DNA of 64,000 nt from positions 186,001 through 250,000 of the forward strand of contig JAQWGI010000036.1 in assembly GCA_029238315.1 (NCBI GenBank). Direction: 5' to 3'. Below are positions 18,743 to 26,686 of the stretch, piece after piece (within the stretch, counting starts at the first letter, position 1; the number at the start of each line of letters is the position of its first letter). The DNA comes from Polaribacter sp. (GTDB lineage: Bacteria > Bacteroidota > Bacteroidia > Flavobacteriales > Flavobacteriaceae). The notes under the pieces were generated by a model. It saw nothing but the letters and a program-made list of their open reading frames with translations. It was not told the origin of the DNA and did not search any database. The translations under genes were made by a program, and so were the position numbers.

Positions 18743-19597
18743 CTAAAAAACCTTTAGAGCCGAATTATAAGCACTCTCAAAACTCATAGGTTTAATACCT
18801 GTTTCTACTTTTTGGGAAGTAAAATATGAAAGTAATTTTTCGGTAGGCATGTTCCCTGTTAATTCGTCTTTTGCCATAGGGCAACCACCATACCCCATCA
18901 TAGCACCATCAAAACGATTGCATCCAGCATTATGTGCAGCAGATACTTTCTCTTTCCAAGAACTTGGGGTTGTGTGTAAATGAGCACCGAATTCTATAGC
19001 TGGATATTTAGGAATTAAATTAGAAAATAAATAATCAATAACTTCTGGTGATGAGCTTCCAATAGTGTCAGAAAGAGATAAAATTTTTACTCCCATTTTT
19101 GACAGTTTCTCTGTCCAATCTCCAACAATATCAACATTCCATGGATCTCCATACGGATTTCCAAAACCCATTGATAAATAAGCAACAACTTCTTTGTTTG
19201 AAGCAGAAGCTATATTTAAAATTTCCTCTAAAGTTGCTATTGATTCGGCTATTGTTTTGTGTGTATTACGCATCTGAAAATTTTCTGAAATAGAAAAAGG
19301 ATACCCTAAATAATCTATTTCTTTAAACTCAGAAGCTGTTTTTGCTCCTCTAACATTGGCTATAATTGCCAACAGTTTACTAGATGTTGATGAAAGGTCT
19401 AATTGAGAAAGAACTTCTGCAGTATCTCTCATTTGCGGAATCGCTTTTGGAGAAACAAAACTTCCAAAATCAATCGTATCAAAACCAACACGTAGTAAAG
19501 CATTTATATAATTTACCTTATCTTCTGTAGCAATAAAATGCGATTTTATTCCCTGCATTGCGTCTCGAGGACATTCTATAATTTTGACTTTTTTCAT
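18743..19597 (-). CDS. hydroxymethylglutaryl-CoA lyase
   Basis: HMG-CoA lyase cleaves 3-hydroxy-3-methylglutaryl-CoA to acetyl-CoA and acetoacetate, the last step of leucine breakdown. The 284-residue TIM-barrel protein has the conserved start KIIECPRDAMQGI (with the catalytic arginine-aspartate pair of the PRD motif), FGSFVSPKAIPQM, the metal-binding HLHTT, and the signature GAMMGYGGCPMA with the active cysteine. Related aldol-type lyases of the same family cannot be fully excluded, but the HLHTT and GGCP pair strongly supports this call. No other leucine-degradation gene is nearby. Confidence 0.88.
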   Translation of the reverse strand: MKKVKIIECPRDAMQGIKSHFIATEDKVNYINALLRVGFDTIDFGSFVSPKAIPQMRDTAEVLSQLDLSSTSSKLLAIIANVRGAKTASEFKEIDYLGYPFSISENFQMRNTHKTIAESIATLEEILNIASASNKEVVAYLSMGFGNPYGDPWNVDIVGDWTEKLSKMGVKILSLSDTIGSSSPEVIDYLFSNLIPKYPAIEFGAHLHTTPSSWKEKVSAAHNAGCNRFDGAMMGYGGCPMAKDELTGNMPTEKLLSYFTSQKVETGIKPMSFESAYNSALKVF

Positions 19598-19604
19598 CGA
19601 GCAT

Positions 19605-19612
19605 CAAAGATA
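19605..19612 (-). promoter_or_regulatory. Bacteroidota-type -7 element for the HMG-CoA lyase gene
   Basis: TATCTTTG on the minus strand ends 7 bp before the ATG. If used, the mRNA would have almost no leader. Confidence 0.4.
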
Positions 19613-19688
19613 ATCAAAGCGTTGGATTTTAAAAACACTAAACACATTTGTTTTCAAAGACTTTAAACCAATAAGATCTGACAAGTAA

Positions 19689-20303
19689 TTATTTAACTAT
19701 TAGAAAAGCAATGCTAACAAAAACAATAATTTGAAGCCATTTTAAAATTTTTCCTGCATTTTTATGTTTTTTAATAAAACCAGAAACGCTTCCTGATAAT
19801 AATGCGATTGAAGAAAAAACAATAAAGGAAACCAAAATAAATAAACCTCCTAAAATATAAAACTGAATTAGCGTAGAAATTTGTTCTGAAAAAAGAAATT
19901 GTGGAAAAAAAGCTAAAAAGAAAATAGTTACTTTAGGGTTTAACACATTCATCCAGAATCCTATTTTAAACAATTTTAAAGTTGATTTTCGTTGTACGTT
20001 TTTCGTAGAAAAAACAATATCAGAATTACTTTTAAAAACGACATATGCTAAGTATAATAAATATCCAGCACCAAAAAGTTTTATTACTAGAAATAAACTT
20101 TCATTTCTTTTAATAATTTCTGATACCCCAAATGCTATTAAAGTTGTATGAATAACACAGCCTGACATTAACCCATACACTGTAGCTAAGCCATATTTTT
20201 TGCCATTTACAATACTTTGTGTTAATACAAAGATATTATCTGGACCTGGAGATACTGCTAGTGATAATGTTGCAAGTATAAATGAAATTAAGGTTTCTAT
20301 CAT
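19689..20303 (-). CDS. LysE/RhtB family amino acid exporter
   Basis: This 204-residue inner-membrane protein has the LysE/RhtB pattern: the N-terminal signature SFILATLSLAVSPGPDNIFV, then about six helices, with the family-typical GFWMNVLNPKVTIFFLAFFP in the middle. Such proteins export amino acids or related compounds in exchange for protons; the substrate cannot be told from sequence. It starts 4 bp after the pyrD stop on the same strand, so it is probably co-transcribed with pyrD. Confidence 0.88.
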   Translation of the reverse strand: MIETLISFILATLSLAVSPGPDNIFVLTQSIVNGKKYGLATVYGLMSGCVIHTTLIAFGVSEIIKRNESLFLVIKLFGAGYLLYLAYVVFKSNSDIVFSTKNVQRKSTLKLFKIGFWMNVLNPKVTIFFLAFFPQFLFSEQISTLIQFYILGGLFILVSFIVFSSIALLSGSVSGFIKKHKNAGKILKWLQIIVFVSIAFLIVK

Positions 20304-20307
20304 TTAA

Positions 20308-21363
20308 CTATTTGACTTGTTTCAAAATTGCTTTATTAATTTTTTTAATTAAACTTGGTCCCTCATAAATAAAACCTGTATAAATTTGAACCAAATCTGC
20401 TCCTGCATTAATTTTCTCTAATGCATCTTGAGCAGAATGAATCCCTCCAACTCCAATTATAGGAAATGATTTTTTAGAATTGTCTGCTAAATATTGAATT
20501 ACTTTTGTGCTTTGAGCTTTAATTGGCTGTCCGCTAACACCACCATTACCAATTTGTGCTAAATATTCTTTAGAAGCCTTTAAGTGCTCTCTAGTTGTAG
20601 ATGTATTTGATGCAATAACTCCATCAATTTTAGTTTCTGAAACTAATTCAATAATTTCATCTAATTGATTGTTATTTAAATCTGGTGCAATTTTTAATAA
20701 TATTGGCTTTGCTTTATGAGATGCTAATTTAGACGACAATTCTTTGTTTAATTGTTGACAAGCGGTAATTAACTCTATTAAATATGCTTTGTCATTCAAT
20801 TTTGCATGACTTCCTACATTTGGACAACTTACATTTAAAACAAAATAATCTACATATTGATGTAATGCTCTAAATACCTCGCAATAATCTTCCGTGTAAT
20901 TTTCTGGATTTGTAGATGTATTTTTACCTAAATTTCCGCCAATTATAATTTTACCATTATTTTTTTTTAGATTTTCAATTGCTGGCCCTATACCGTCATT
21001 ATTAAAACCCATTCGGTTAATAATTCCTTGATCTTCTTTTAAACGAAACAATCGTTGTTTTGGGTTTCCAACTTGCCCTTTTGGAGTAATTGTACCAATT
21101 TCTATAAAACCGAAACCAAAATTTGCGAGTTCATTATAAATAACTGCATTTTTATCAAACCCTGCTGCTAAACCAACAGGGTTTTTAAATGTAATTCCGA
21201 ATAAATTTCGCTCTAATCGTTTATTATTAATCTGAAATATATTTCTGATAATGTTAGGTACAAACGGTATTTTATGTAAAAACTTAATAACAGAAAATGT
21301 AAAATAATGCACTTTCTCTGGATCAAAAAGAAATAATATTGGACGAATAATTAGTTTATACAT
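20308..21363 (-). CDS. pyrD: quinone-dependent dihydroorotate dehydrogenase
   Basis: PyrD oxidises dihydroorotate to orotate in pyrimidine synthesis and passes electrons to the quinone pool. The 351-residue length and the N-terminal membrane-associating helix (residues 1-40, including [19 protein letters not shown]) define class 2. The FMN barrel shows [27 protein letters not shown] with the catalytic serine region, KIAPDL, and the C-terminal phosphate site [20 protein letters not shown]. The LysE-type gene follows 4 bp downstream, and pheT lies upstream behind a terminator. Confidence 0.95.
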   Translation of the reverse strand: MYKLIIRPILFLFDPEKVHYFTFSVIKFLHKIPFVPNIIRNIFQINNKRLERNLFGITFKNPVGLAAGFDKNAVIYNELANFGFGFIEIGTITPKGQVGNPKQRLFRLKEDQGIINRMGFNNDGIGPAIENLKKNNGKIIIGGNLGKNTSTNPENYTEDYCEVFRALHQYVDYFVLNVSCPNVGSHAKLNDKAYLIELITACQQLNKELSSKLASHKAKPILLKIAPDLNNNQLDEIIELVSETKIDGVIASNTSTTREHLKASKEYLAQIGNGGVSGQPIKAQSTKVIQYLADNSKKSFPIIGVGGIHSAQDALEKINAGADLVQIYTGFIYEGPSLIKKINKAILKQVK

Positions 21364-21381
21364 ATTGTTTTTTTATAAAAA

Positions 21382-21400
21382 AAGCTCCAAAAAGGAGCTT
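21382..21400 (-). terminator. terminator after pheT
   Basis: AAGCTCC (21382-21388) and GGAGCTT (21394-21400) form a 7-bp stem around AAAAA. On the minus strand the stem is followed by seven T residues, directly after the pheT stop codon. Confidence 0.8.
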
Positions 21401-21405
21401 ACAAA

Positions 21406-23832
21406 TTATCTTAAAACTGCTTCTAAGTTTTTCTCAAAAGTGGCTTGTAATTTTTGCATTATTTTATCTATTTGTTTGTCTTCTAAAGTTTTATTTTCAT
21501 CTTGTAAAACAAAACTAACTGCATAAGATTTTTTACCTTCTGGCAATTTATCACCTTCATAAACATCAAACAAATCTACTTCTTTTAATAAATTTTTCTC
21601 TGATTGATTGGCCAAGTTATAAATTTCTTTAAATGTAATTTTTTGATCTACCAACAACGCTAAGTCTCTTTTTACTGCTGGATATTTTGTTAATTCAGAA
21701 ACTTTTATGTTCTTTTTACCACACGTTTTTAGAACATTATCCCAATTAATATCTGTAAATAAAACTTCTTGTTTAATTCCGAATTCTTTTAATATTGTAT
21801 TATTAACAACCCCAAAATCTACTAATTTAATTTTCCCTAAACTTAAAGTAATTCCTTCAGAAAATAGATCAGATTTAGTTGGTGTTGTTTTAAAGGTATT
21901 AATTCCTACTCTTTCTAGAAGAGCGGAAATAATTCCCTTCAGATAAAAGAAATCAGAACTTTGAGTCGCTACCTTCCAACTATCCTTTGTTCTGTTACCT
22001 GTTACAAATAAAGTTAGGTGTTTATCTTCTTGATATGTATCGTTGTATTTGTGGTAAGTTTTTCCAAACTCATACAATTTTAATGCATTATTTTTTCTAT
22101 TGATATTGTATGCAACAGATTCTAATCCACTAAACAATAACGATTGACGCATTACTTTTAAATCGTTACTCAACGGATTTAGCATCTCTACGTTATGCGT
22201 TTCGTCTAAGTCTTCAGTTAATGTAAGGTAATCTTCTTTGGTTAAAGAATTTGCCATTGTTTCATTAAAACCTTGAGCGGTTAATTGAGTAGCTACAATG
22301 TTTTCAATTTTTGTTTCTTTATTTGAATCAAAAGAAATTGAAGTATTTAATTTGTGAGAAAACTCAATATTATTATATCCATAAACTCTTAGAATTTCTT
22401 CAATAATATCAGCTTCTCTTTGCACATCAACTCGGTAAGATGGTATTGTTAAACCCAAACCTCCTTCTGTTTCACTACTAATTTTAATTTCTAAAGAGGC
22501 TAAAATATTTTTGATGGTTTCTCTTTCAATTTCTTGACCAATTAAACGATCTAAATTTTCATAAGACAAGAATACTTGAAAATCTTCTACCTTTTCTGGA
22601 TAAAAATCTATAATATCAGATGCTAATGTTCCGCTTGCGTACTCTTCAATTAATAATGCAGCTCTTTTAAGTGCATATTTTGTTAAACTAATATCAATTC
22701 CTCTTTCAAAACGGAATGAAGCATCAGTGTTTAAAGCATGTCTTTTTGCAGATTTACGTATAGATACTGGATTAAAATAAGCACTTTCTAAAAAAACACT
22801 TGTTGTATGAGCTGTTACTCCAGAATCTAAACCACCAAAAACTCCAGCAATACACATTGGGTTTAATTCTGCATCACAAATCATTATATCATCTGCACTT
22901 AATTCTCTTTCAACTTCATCTAAAGTTGTAAATTTTGTACCTTCTGGCAATGTTTTAACAACAACTTTATTTCCTTTAATTTTTTGAGCATCAAAAGCAT
23001 GTAAAGGCTGTCCTAACTCATGTAACACATAATTTGTAATATCTACAATATTATTTTTTGGTGTAATTCCTATTGATTTTAAACGATTTTGAATCCACTC
23101 TGGAGCATCTTTTACTTCTACATCTGTAATAGAAATACCACAATAACGAGGTGTTAAATCTTTATCTTCAACCTCTATATCTATTTTTAATTTTCTTTCA
23201 TCAACATGAAAATTACTCACAGAAGGAGAAATTAATTCGATATTTATATCTTGCTGCATTAAACCAGCACGTAGATCCCTAGCCACACCAAAATGACTCA
23301 TAGCATCTGCTCTATTTGGAGTTAATCCAATTTCGAAAACTTGATCTTTTTCTATGTTAAAAACTTCAGAAGCTAAGGTTCCTGGTTTTAAATTAGCATC
23401 TAAAATTAAAATCCCGTCATGATCAGAACCTAGGCCCAATTCGTCTTCAGCACAAATCATTCCATGACTTTCTTCGCCTCTAATTTTTCCTTTTTTAATT
23501 TTAAATCCTACACCTTTTTCATCATACAAAGTTGTACCAATTGTTGCAACTGGCACTTTTTGTCCGGCAGCAACATTTGGTGCTCCACAAACAATCTGAA
23601 CTGGCTCTCCATTACCTAAATTAACAGTCGTTATCTTTAATCTGTCTGCATTTGGGTGTTGTTTACAAGTTAAAACTTCTCCAACAACAATTCCTGCTAA
23701 ACTTCCTTTTATAGATTCTTTGGTTTCAATCCCCTCTACCTCAAGCCCTAAATCAGTTAATAACTTACCAGCTTTTTCTGCTTCCCAATCAATTTGTAAA
23801 AATTGTTGCAACCAATTGTATGATATCTTCAT
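21406..23832 (-). CDS. pheT: phenylalanine--tRNA ligase beta subunit
   Basis: PheT forms the alpha2-beta2 enzyme that charges tRNA-Phe. The 808-residue product shows the tRNA-binding EMAP-like domain at about residues 40-155 (VVGEVLTCKQHPNADRLKIT, GAPNVAAGQKVPVA), the B3/B4 editing domain near 210-395 (GQPLHAFDA, DASFRFERGID), a B5 domain, the catalytic-core-like domain, and the C-terminal FDX-ACB anticodon-binding domain at about 715-808 (KYPAVKRDLALLVD). pheS is not adjacent, as is usual in this group. A -7 element sits 26 bp upstream. Confidence 0.96.
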   Translation of the reverse strand: MKISYNWLQQFLQIDWEAEKAGKLLTDLGLEVEGIETKESIKGSLAGIVVGEVLTCKQHPNADRLKITTVNLGNGEPVQIVCGAPNVAAGQKVPVATIGTTLYDEKGVGFKIKKGKIRGEESHGMICAEDELGLGSDHDGILILDANLKPGTLASEVFNIEKDQVFEIGLTPNRADAMSHFGVARDLRAGLMQQDINIELISPSVSNFHVDERKLKIDIEVEDKDLTPRYCGISITDVEVKDAPEWIQNRLKSIGITPKNNIVDITNYVLHELGQPLHAFDAQKIKGNKVVVKTLPEGTKFTTLDEVERELSADDIMICDAELNPMCIAGVFGGLDSGVTAHTTSVFLESAYFNPVSIRKSAKRHALNTDASFRFERGIDISLTKYALKRAALLIEEYASGTLASDIIDFYPEKVEDFQVFLSYENLDRLIGQEIERETIKNILASLEIKISSETEGGLGLTIPSYRVDVQREADIIEEILRVYGYNNIEFSHKLNTSISFDSNKETKIENIVATQLTAQGFNETMANSLTKEDYLTLTEDLDETHNVEMLNPLSNDLKVMRQSLLFSGLESVAYNINRKNNALKLYEFGKTYHKYNDTYQEDKHLTLFVTGNRTKDSWKVATQSSDFFYLKGIISALLERVGINTFKTTPTKSDLFSEGITLSLGKIKLVDFGVVNNTILKEFGIKQEVLFTDINWDNVLKTCGKKNIKVSELTKYPAVKRDLALLVDQKITFKEIYNLANQSEKNLLKEVDLFDVYEGDKLPEGKKSYAVSFVLQDENKTLEDKQIDKIMQKLQATFEKNLEAVLR

Positions 23833-23857
23833 GTTTCTATTGTCAAAATTTCAGCTA

Positions 23858-23865
23858 CAAATTTA
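23858..23865 (-). promoter_or_regulatory. Bacteroidota-type -7 element for pheT
   Basis: TAAATTTG on the minus strand matches TAnnTTTG and gives a leader of about 22 nt. Confidence 0.45.
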
Positions 23866-23936
23866 AGCATTTTATCTGTAAATTTATCAGTAAAACTGCT
23901 TGTTTTGAGCGATGTTTTTTACTTATTTAATTAAAT

Positions 23937-25118
23937 CTACTCGTTTATTTCTCGTTCATCAGATCGCACTTTTCTAGTTCCGGCATACATATCATAACGA
24001 ACAAAACGACAATCTAAATCACCATTCTTAAGCGGAATTCTTTTTGAAGTACGTAATCCAACGTGTTTCAAGGCTTGTAAATCTGAAGTGATAAACCACA
24101 CTTTAGAATCTGGATACCCATGCTTTAAAGTATCACCAATTTTTTTATAAAACTCTTCTGTGTCTATATTTAACCGTTCACCGTATGGCGGATTAAACAA
24201 TATTGTTGTATTGCCAAAAACTTCTTTTTTTGAATTAAAAAAGTTAACATGATGAACACCTACAAACTCATCTAAATTTGCGTTCTCAATATTATCTTGT
24301 GCTTTTCTAACTGCAGAAGGGGCTTTGTCAAAACCCATTATTTTATAATGAGAACTTCTTATTTTTTTTAGTAAAACATCTTGAATTAAAAAGTATAAAT
24401 CTTCATCATAGTCTTTCCAGTTTTCAAAACCAAAATGTTTTCTATTGATGTTTGCAGGAATATTGTTTGCAATCATAGCAGCTTCTATCAAAATAGTTCC
24501 AGATCCACACATTGGATCTATAAAGTTCTCATCTCCAGTATACCCAGAAAGTAAGATCAAGCCAGCAGCTAAAACCTCATTAATTGGAGCAATATTCGTT
24601 GCAGAACGATATCCTCTTTTATGCAACGAATCTCCAGATGAATCTAACGATACAGTACACCAATCTTTCTGAATGTGTATATGGATTTTTAAGTCTGGAT
24701 ACTTTAAATCGACATTAGGTCTTTTACTGTATTTATGCCTGTAATAATCTGCAACGGCATCTTTAGATTTTAGCGTAATGTAATGCGAATTTGTTGTAAA
24801 GTGTTTCGAATTTACAACCGCACCAATAGAAAATGTTCCATCAACTTCTAAATAGTTCTCCCATTTAATTTTCTGTAAACTATCGTATAAATCTTCTTCA
24901 TCAAAAACCTTAAAAGATTTAATTGGTTTTAAAATTCTAATGGCAGTTCTTAAAGCAATATTTGCTTTGTACATAAAACCTTTATCTCCTTTAAAAGAAA
25001 CATTTCTAATTCCTACCTCAACATCTTGAGCACCTAAATTTCTTAATTCTGTTGCTAAAACCTCTTCTAATCCAAACATGGTGGTTGCCACCATTTTAAA
25101 ATCTTTTCTGCTTTCCAT
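23937..25118 (-). CDS. THUMP-domain RNA methyltransferase (RlmL/YpsC-like)
   Basis: This 393-residue protein has an N-terminal ferredoxin-like/THUMP RNA-binding part (about residues 10-160) and a Rossmann methyltransferase of the UPF0020 family. Motif I is FIDPMCGSGTILIEAAMIA, and the N6-methyltransferase motif IV is NPPYGERL, which points to guanine-N2 methylation of 23S rRNA in the RlmL N-domain style. It lacks the second (RlmK) methyltransferase domain, as is common outside Enterobacteria. A -7 element lies only 4 bp upstream of the ATG, so the message may be leaderless. Confidence 0.88.
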   Translation of the reverse strand: MESRKDFKMVATTMFGLEEVLATELRNLGAQDVEVGIRNVSFKGDKGFMYKANIALRTAIRILKPIKSFKVFDEEDLYDSLQKIKWENYLEVDGTFSIGAVVNSKHFTTNSHYITLKSKDAVADYYRHKYSKRPNVDLKYPDLKIHIHIQKDWCTVSLDSSGDSLHKRGYRSATNIAPINEVLAAGLILLSGYTGDENFIDPMCGSGTILIEAAMIANNIPANINRKHFGFENWKDYDEDLYFLIQDVLLKKIRSSHYKIMGFDKAPSAVRKAQDNIENANLDEFVGVHHVNFFNSKKEVFGNTTILFNPPYGERLNIDTEEFYKKIGDTLKHGYPDSKVWFITSDLQALKHVGLRTSKRIPLKNGDLDCRFVRYDMYAGTRKVRSDEREINE

Positions 25119-25122
25119 TTTG

Positions 25123-25130
25123 CAAAAATA
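25123..25130 (-). promoter_or_regulatory. -7 element adjacent to the rRNA methyltransferase start
   Basis: TATTTTTG on the minus strand ends 4 bp before the ATG at 25118. This spacing would put the first transcribed base at or near the start codon. Confidence 0.4.
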
Positions 25131-25239
25131 CGTTTTAATTTAAGATTCTACTTTTGCAAAAGAGTGATTTTTTTATTCTTTTTAATATTGATAAAAATAT
25201 CCTCCAATATTTATGTATTTTTGTAAACCAATATTAGAT

Positions 25240-25968
25240 ATGACACACAAAACAGATTGGTTTACTTCTTGGTTTGATACTCCATTTTATCATATTTTAT
25301 ACAAAAATAGAAATGATACTGAAGCACAAATTTTTATGCAGAATATCACTTCTTTTTTGCAACTAAATTCTAATAGCCACATCTTAGATTTAGCGTGTGG
25401 TAAAGGAAGACATTCTGTATTTCTTAATTCTTTAGGGTATAAAGTTACAGGTGCAGATTTATCTGAAAATAATATCAATCATGCTAATACATTTGCAAAT
25501 AAAAATTTAAATTTTGTTGAACATGACATGAGAGATTTGTTTGAAGATAAATACGATGCTGTTTTTAATCTTTTTACAAGTTTTGGGTATTTTGAAGATG
25601 AACAAGAAGATATTAAAGTTTTAAAAAATATAAAAAACAGTTTAAAAGAAAACGGTATCGCTGTAATTGATTTTTTAAATGTTATTGAGGTTGAAAAGAA
25701 TCTAGTTTCTCAAGAGAAAAAATTAATTGATGGAATACATTTTAAAATCAATAGAAAAATTGAAAAAGGCTTTATTCTCAAAGAGATTGAATTTGATTTT
25801 GAAGGTAAAAAACATGCATATTTTGAGAGAGTAAAGTACTTAGATGAAGAAAAATTCACTTTATATTTACAAAAAGCTGGATTAAAAATAAAACACATTT
25901 TTGGAGGTTATCAATTATCAGAATTTGATAAAGAAAATTCTAAAAGATTAATATTTGTAGTGTCATAA
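25240..25968 (+). CDS. class I SAM-dependent methyltransferase
   Basis: This 242-residue cytoplasmic enzyme has a clean Rossmann SAM-binding site: motif I ILDLACGKGRHS, the acidic loop GADLSENNI, and FNLFTSFGYF after the motif IV region. The start DWFTSWFDTPFYHILYKNR is a conserved N-terminal mark of a Bacteroidota family of unknown substrate. The frame is open from an ATG at 25213, but I start at 25240: the sequence between includes a -7-like TATTTTTG (25216-25223), and homologues as I remember them begin near this methionine. It is translationally coupled (TAATG) to the ZIP transporter. Confidence 0.8.
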   Translation: MTHKTDWFTSWFDTPFYHILYKNRNDTEAQIFMQNITSFLQLNSNSHILDLACGKGRHSVFLNSLGYKVTGADLSENNINHANTFANKNLNFVEHDMRDLFEDKYDAVFNLFTSFGYFEDEQEDIKVLKNIKNSLKENGIAVIDFLNVIEVEKNLVSQEKKLIDGIHFKINRKIEKGFILKEIEFDFEGKKHAYFERVKYLDEEKFTLYLQKAGLKIKHIFGGYQLSEFDKENSKRLIFVVS

Positions 25969-26645
25969 TGAGTTATTTATTGTTAATACTTTCTGTTTTA
26001 GTTGGTGCTTTGGTGGTTTTGATTTTTAAACCATCAAATAAAATTACACGCTTATTATTATCTTTTAGTGGCGCTTACTTACTATCTGTAACTATTTTAC
26101 ATTTAATGCCAGAGGTTTTTATTGAAGCTGGTAACACCAAAAGAGTTGGTATATTTATTTTATCAGGAATTATAATTCAATCTGTGTTGGAATCATTTTC
26201 TAAAGGCGCAGAACATGGTCACATCCATGTACACTCTAACGAAACTAAATTTCCACTTTTACTTTTTATTAGCTTATGTATTCATGCTTTTTCAGAAGGT
26301 ATACCAATTCATGCAGACGATCATAATCTTCTTTGGGCTATTGTAGTTCATAAAATTCCGATTGCCATTGTTTTAACAACCTTTTTACTACACTCTAAAT
26401 TCACAAAAAGCACCGTTATTATATTCTTAAGTATTTTTGCTTTAATGAGTCCGTTTGGAGTTTTAGTTGCTGATAAAATTTCTTTTATCACAAAATATCA
26501 CACAGAAATTACTGCTCTAATTATTGGTGTATTTTTACACATATCTACAATAATATTATTTGAAAGCTCTGAAAATCACAAATTTAATATTCAGAAATTT
26601 ACTGCAATTATTACTGGTATTTTAGTAGCTATATTTACATTATAA
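25968..26645 (+). CDS. ZIP family metal transporter
   Basis: This 225-residue membrane protein belongs to the ZIP family, which imports zinc or related divalent metals. About seven to eight hydrophobic helices are visible. A histidine-containing loop (KGAEHGHIHVHSNE) lies after the third helix, and the metal-site helices show SLCIHAFSEGIPI and VVHKIPIAIVL, the standard HxxxEG and HK(I)P motifs. The ATG overlaps the stop of the methyltransferase gene. The end of the gene lies inside a long perfect palindrome shared with the converging recQ. Confidence 0.9.
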   Translation: MSYLLLILSVLVGALVVLIFKPSNKITRLLLSFSGAYLLSVTILHLMPEVFIEAGNTKRVGIFILSGIIIQSVLESFSKGAEHGHIHVHSNETKFPLLLFISLCIHAFSEGIPIHADDHNLLWAIVVHKIPIAIVLTTFLLHSKFTKSTVIIFLSIFALMSPFGVLVADKISFITKYHTEITALIIGVFLHISTIILFESSENHKFNIQKFTAIITGILVAIFTL

Positions 26646-26686
26646 ATGAAGTTGCTAATTAATTTAATTAGCAACTTCATTTATAA
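26640..26686. terminator. 23-bp perfect palindrome shared by converging gene ends
   Basis: Bases 26640-26662 pair perfectly with 26664-26686 around one central T. The stem contains the stop codon of the ZIP gene and the last codons plus stop of recQ. It probably works as a bidirectional terminator or mRNA-end protector, although it has no classic T-run. Confidence 0.7.
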
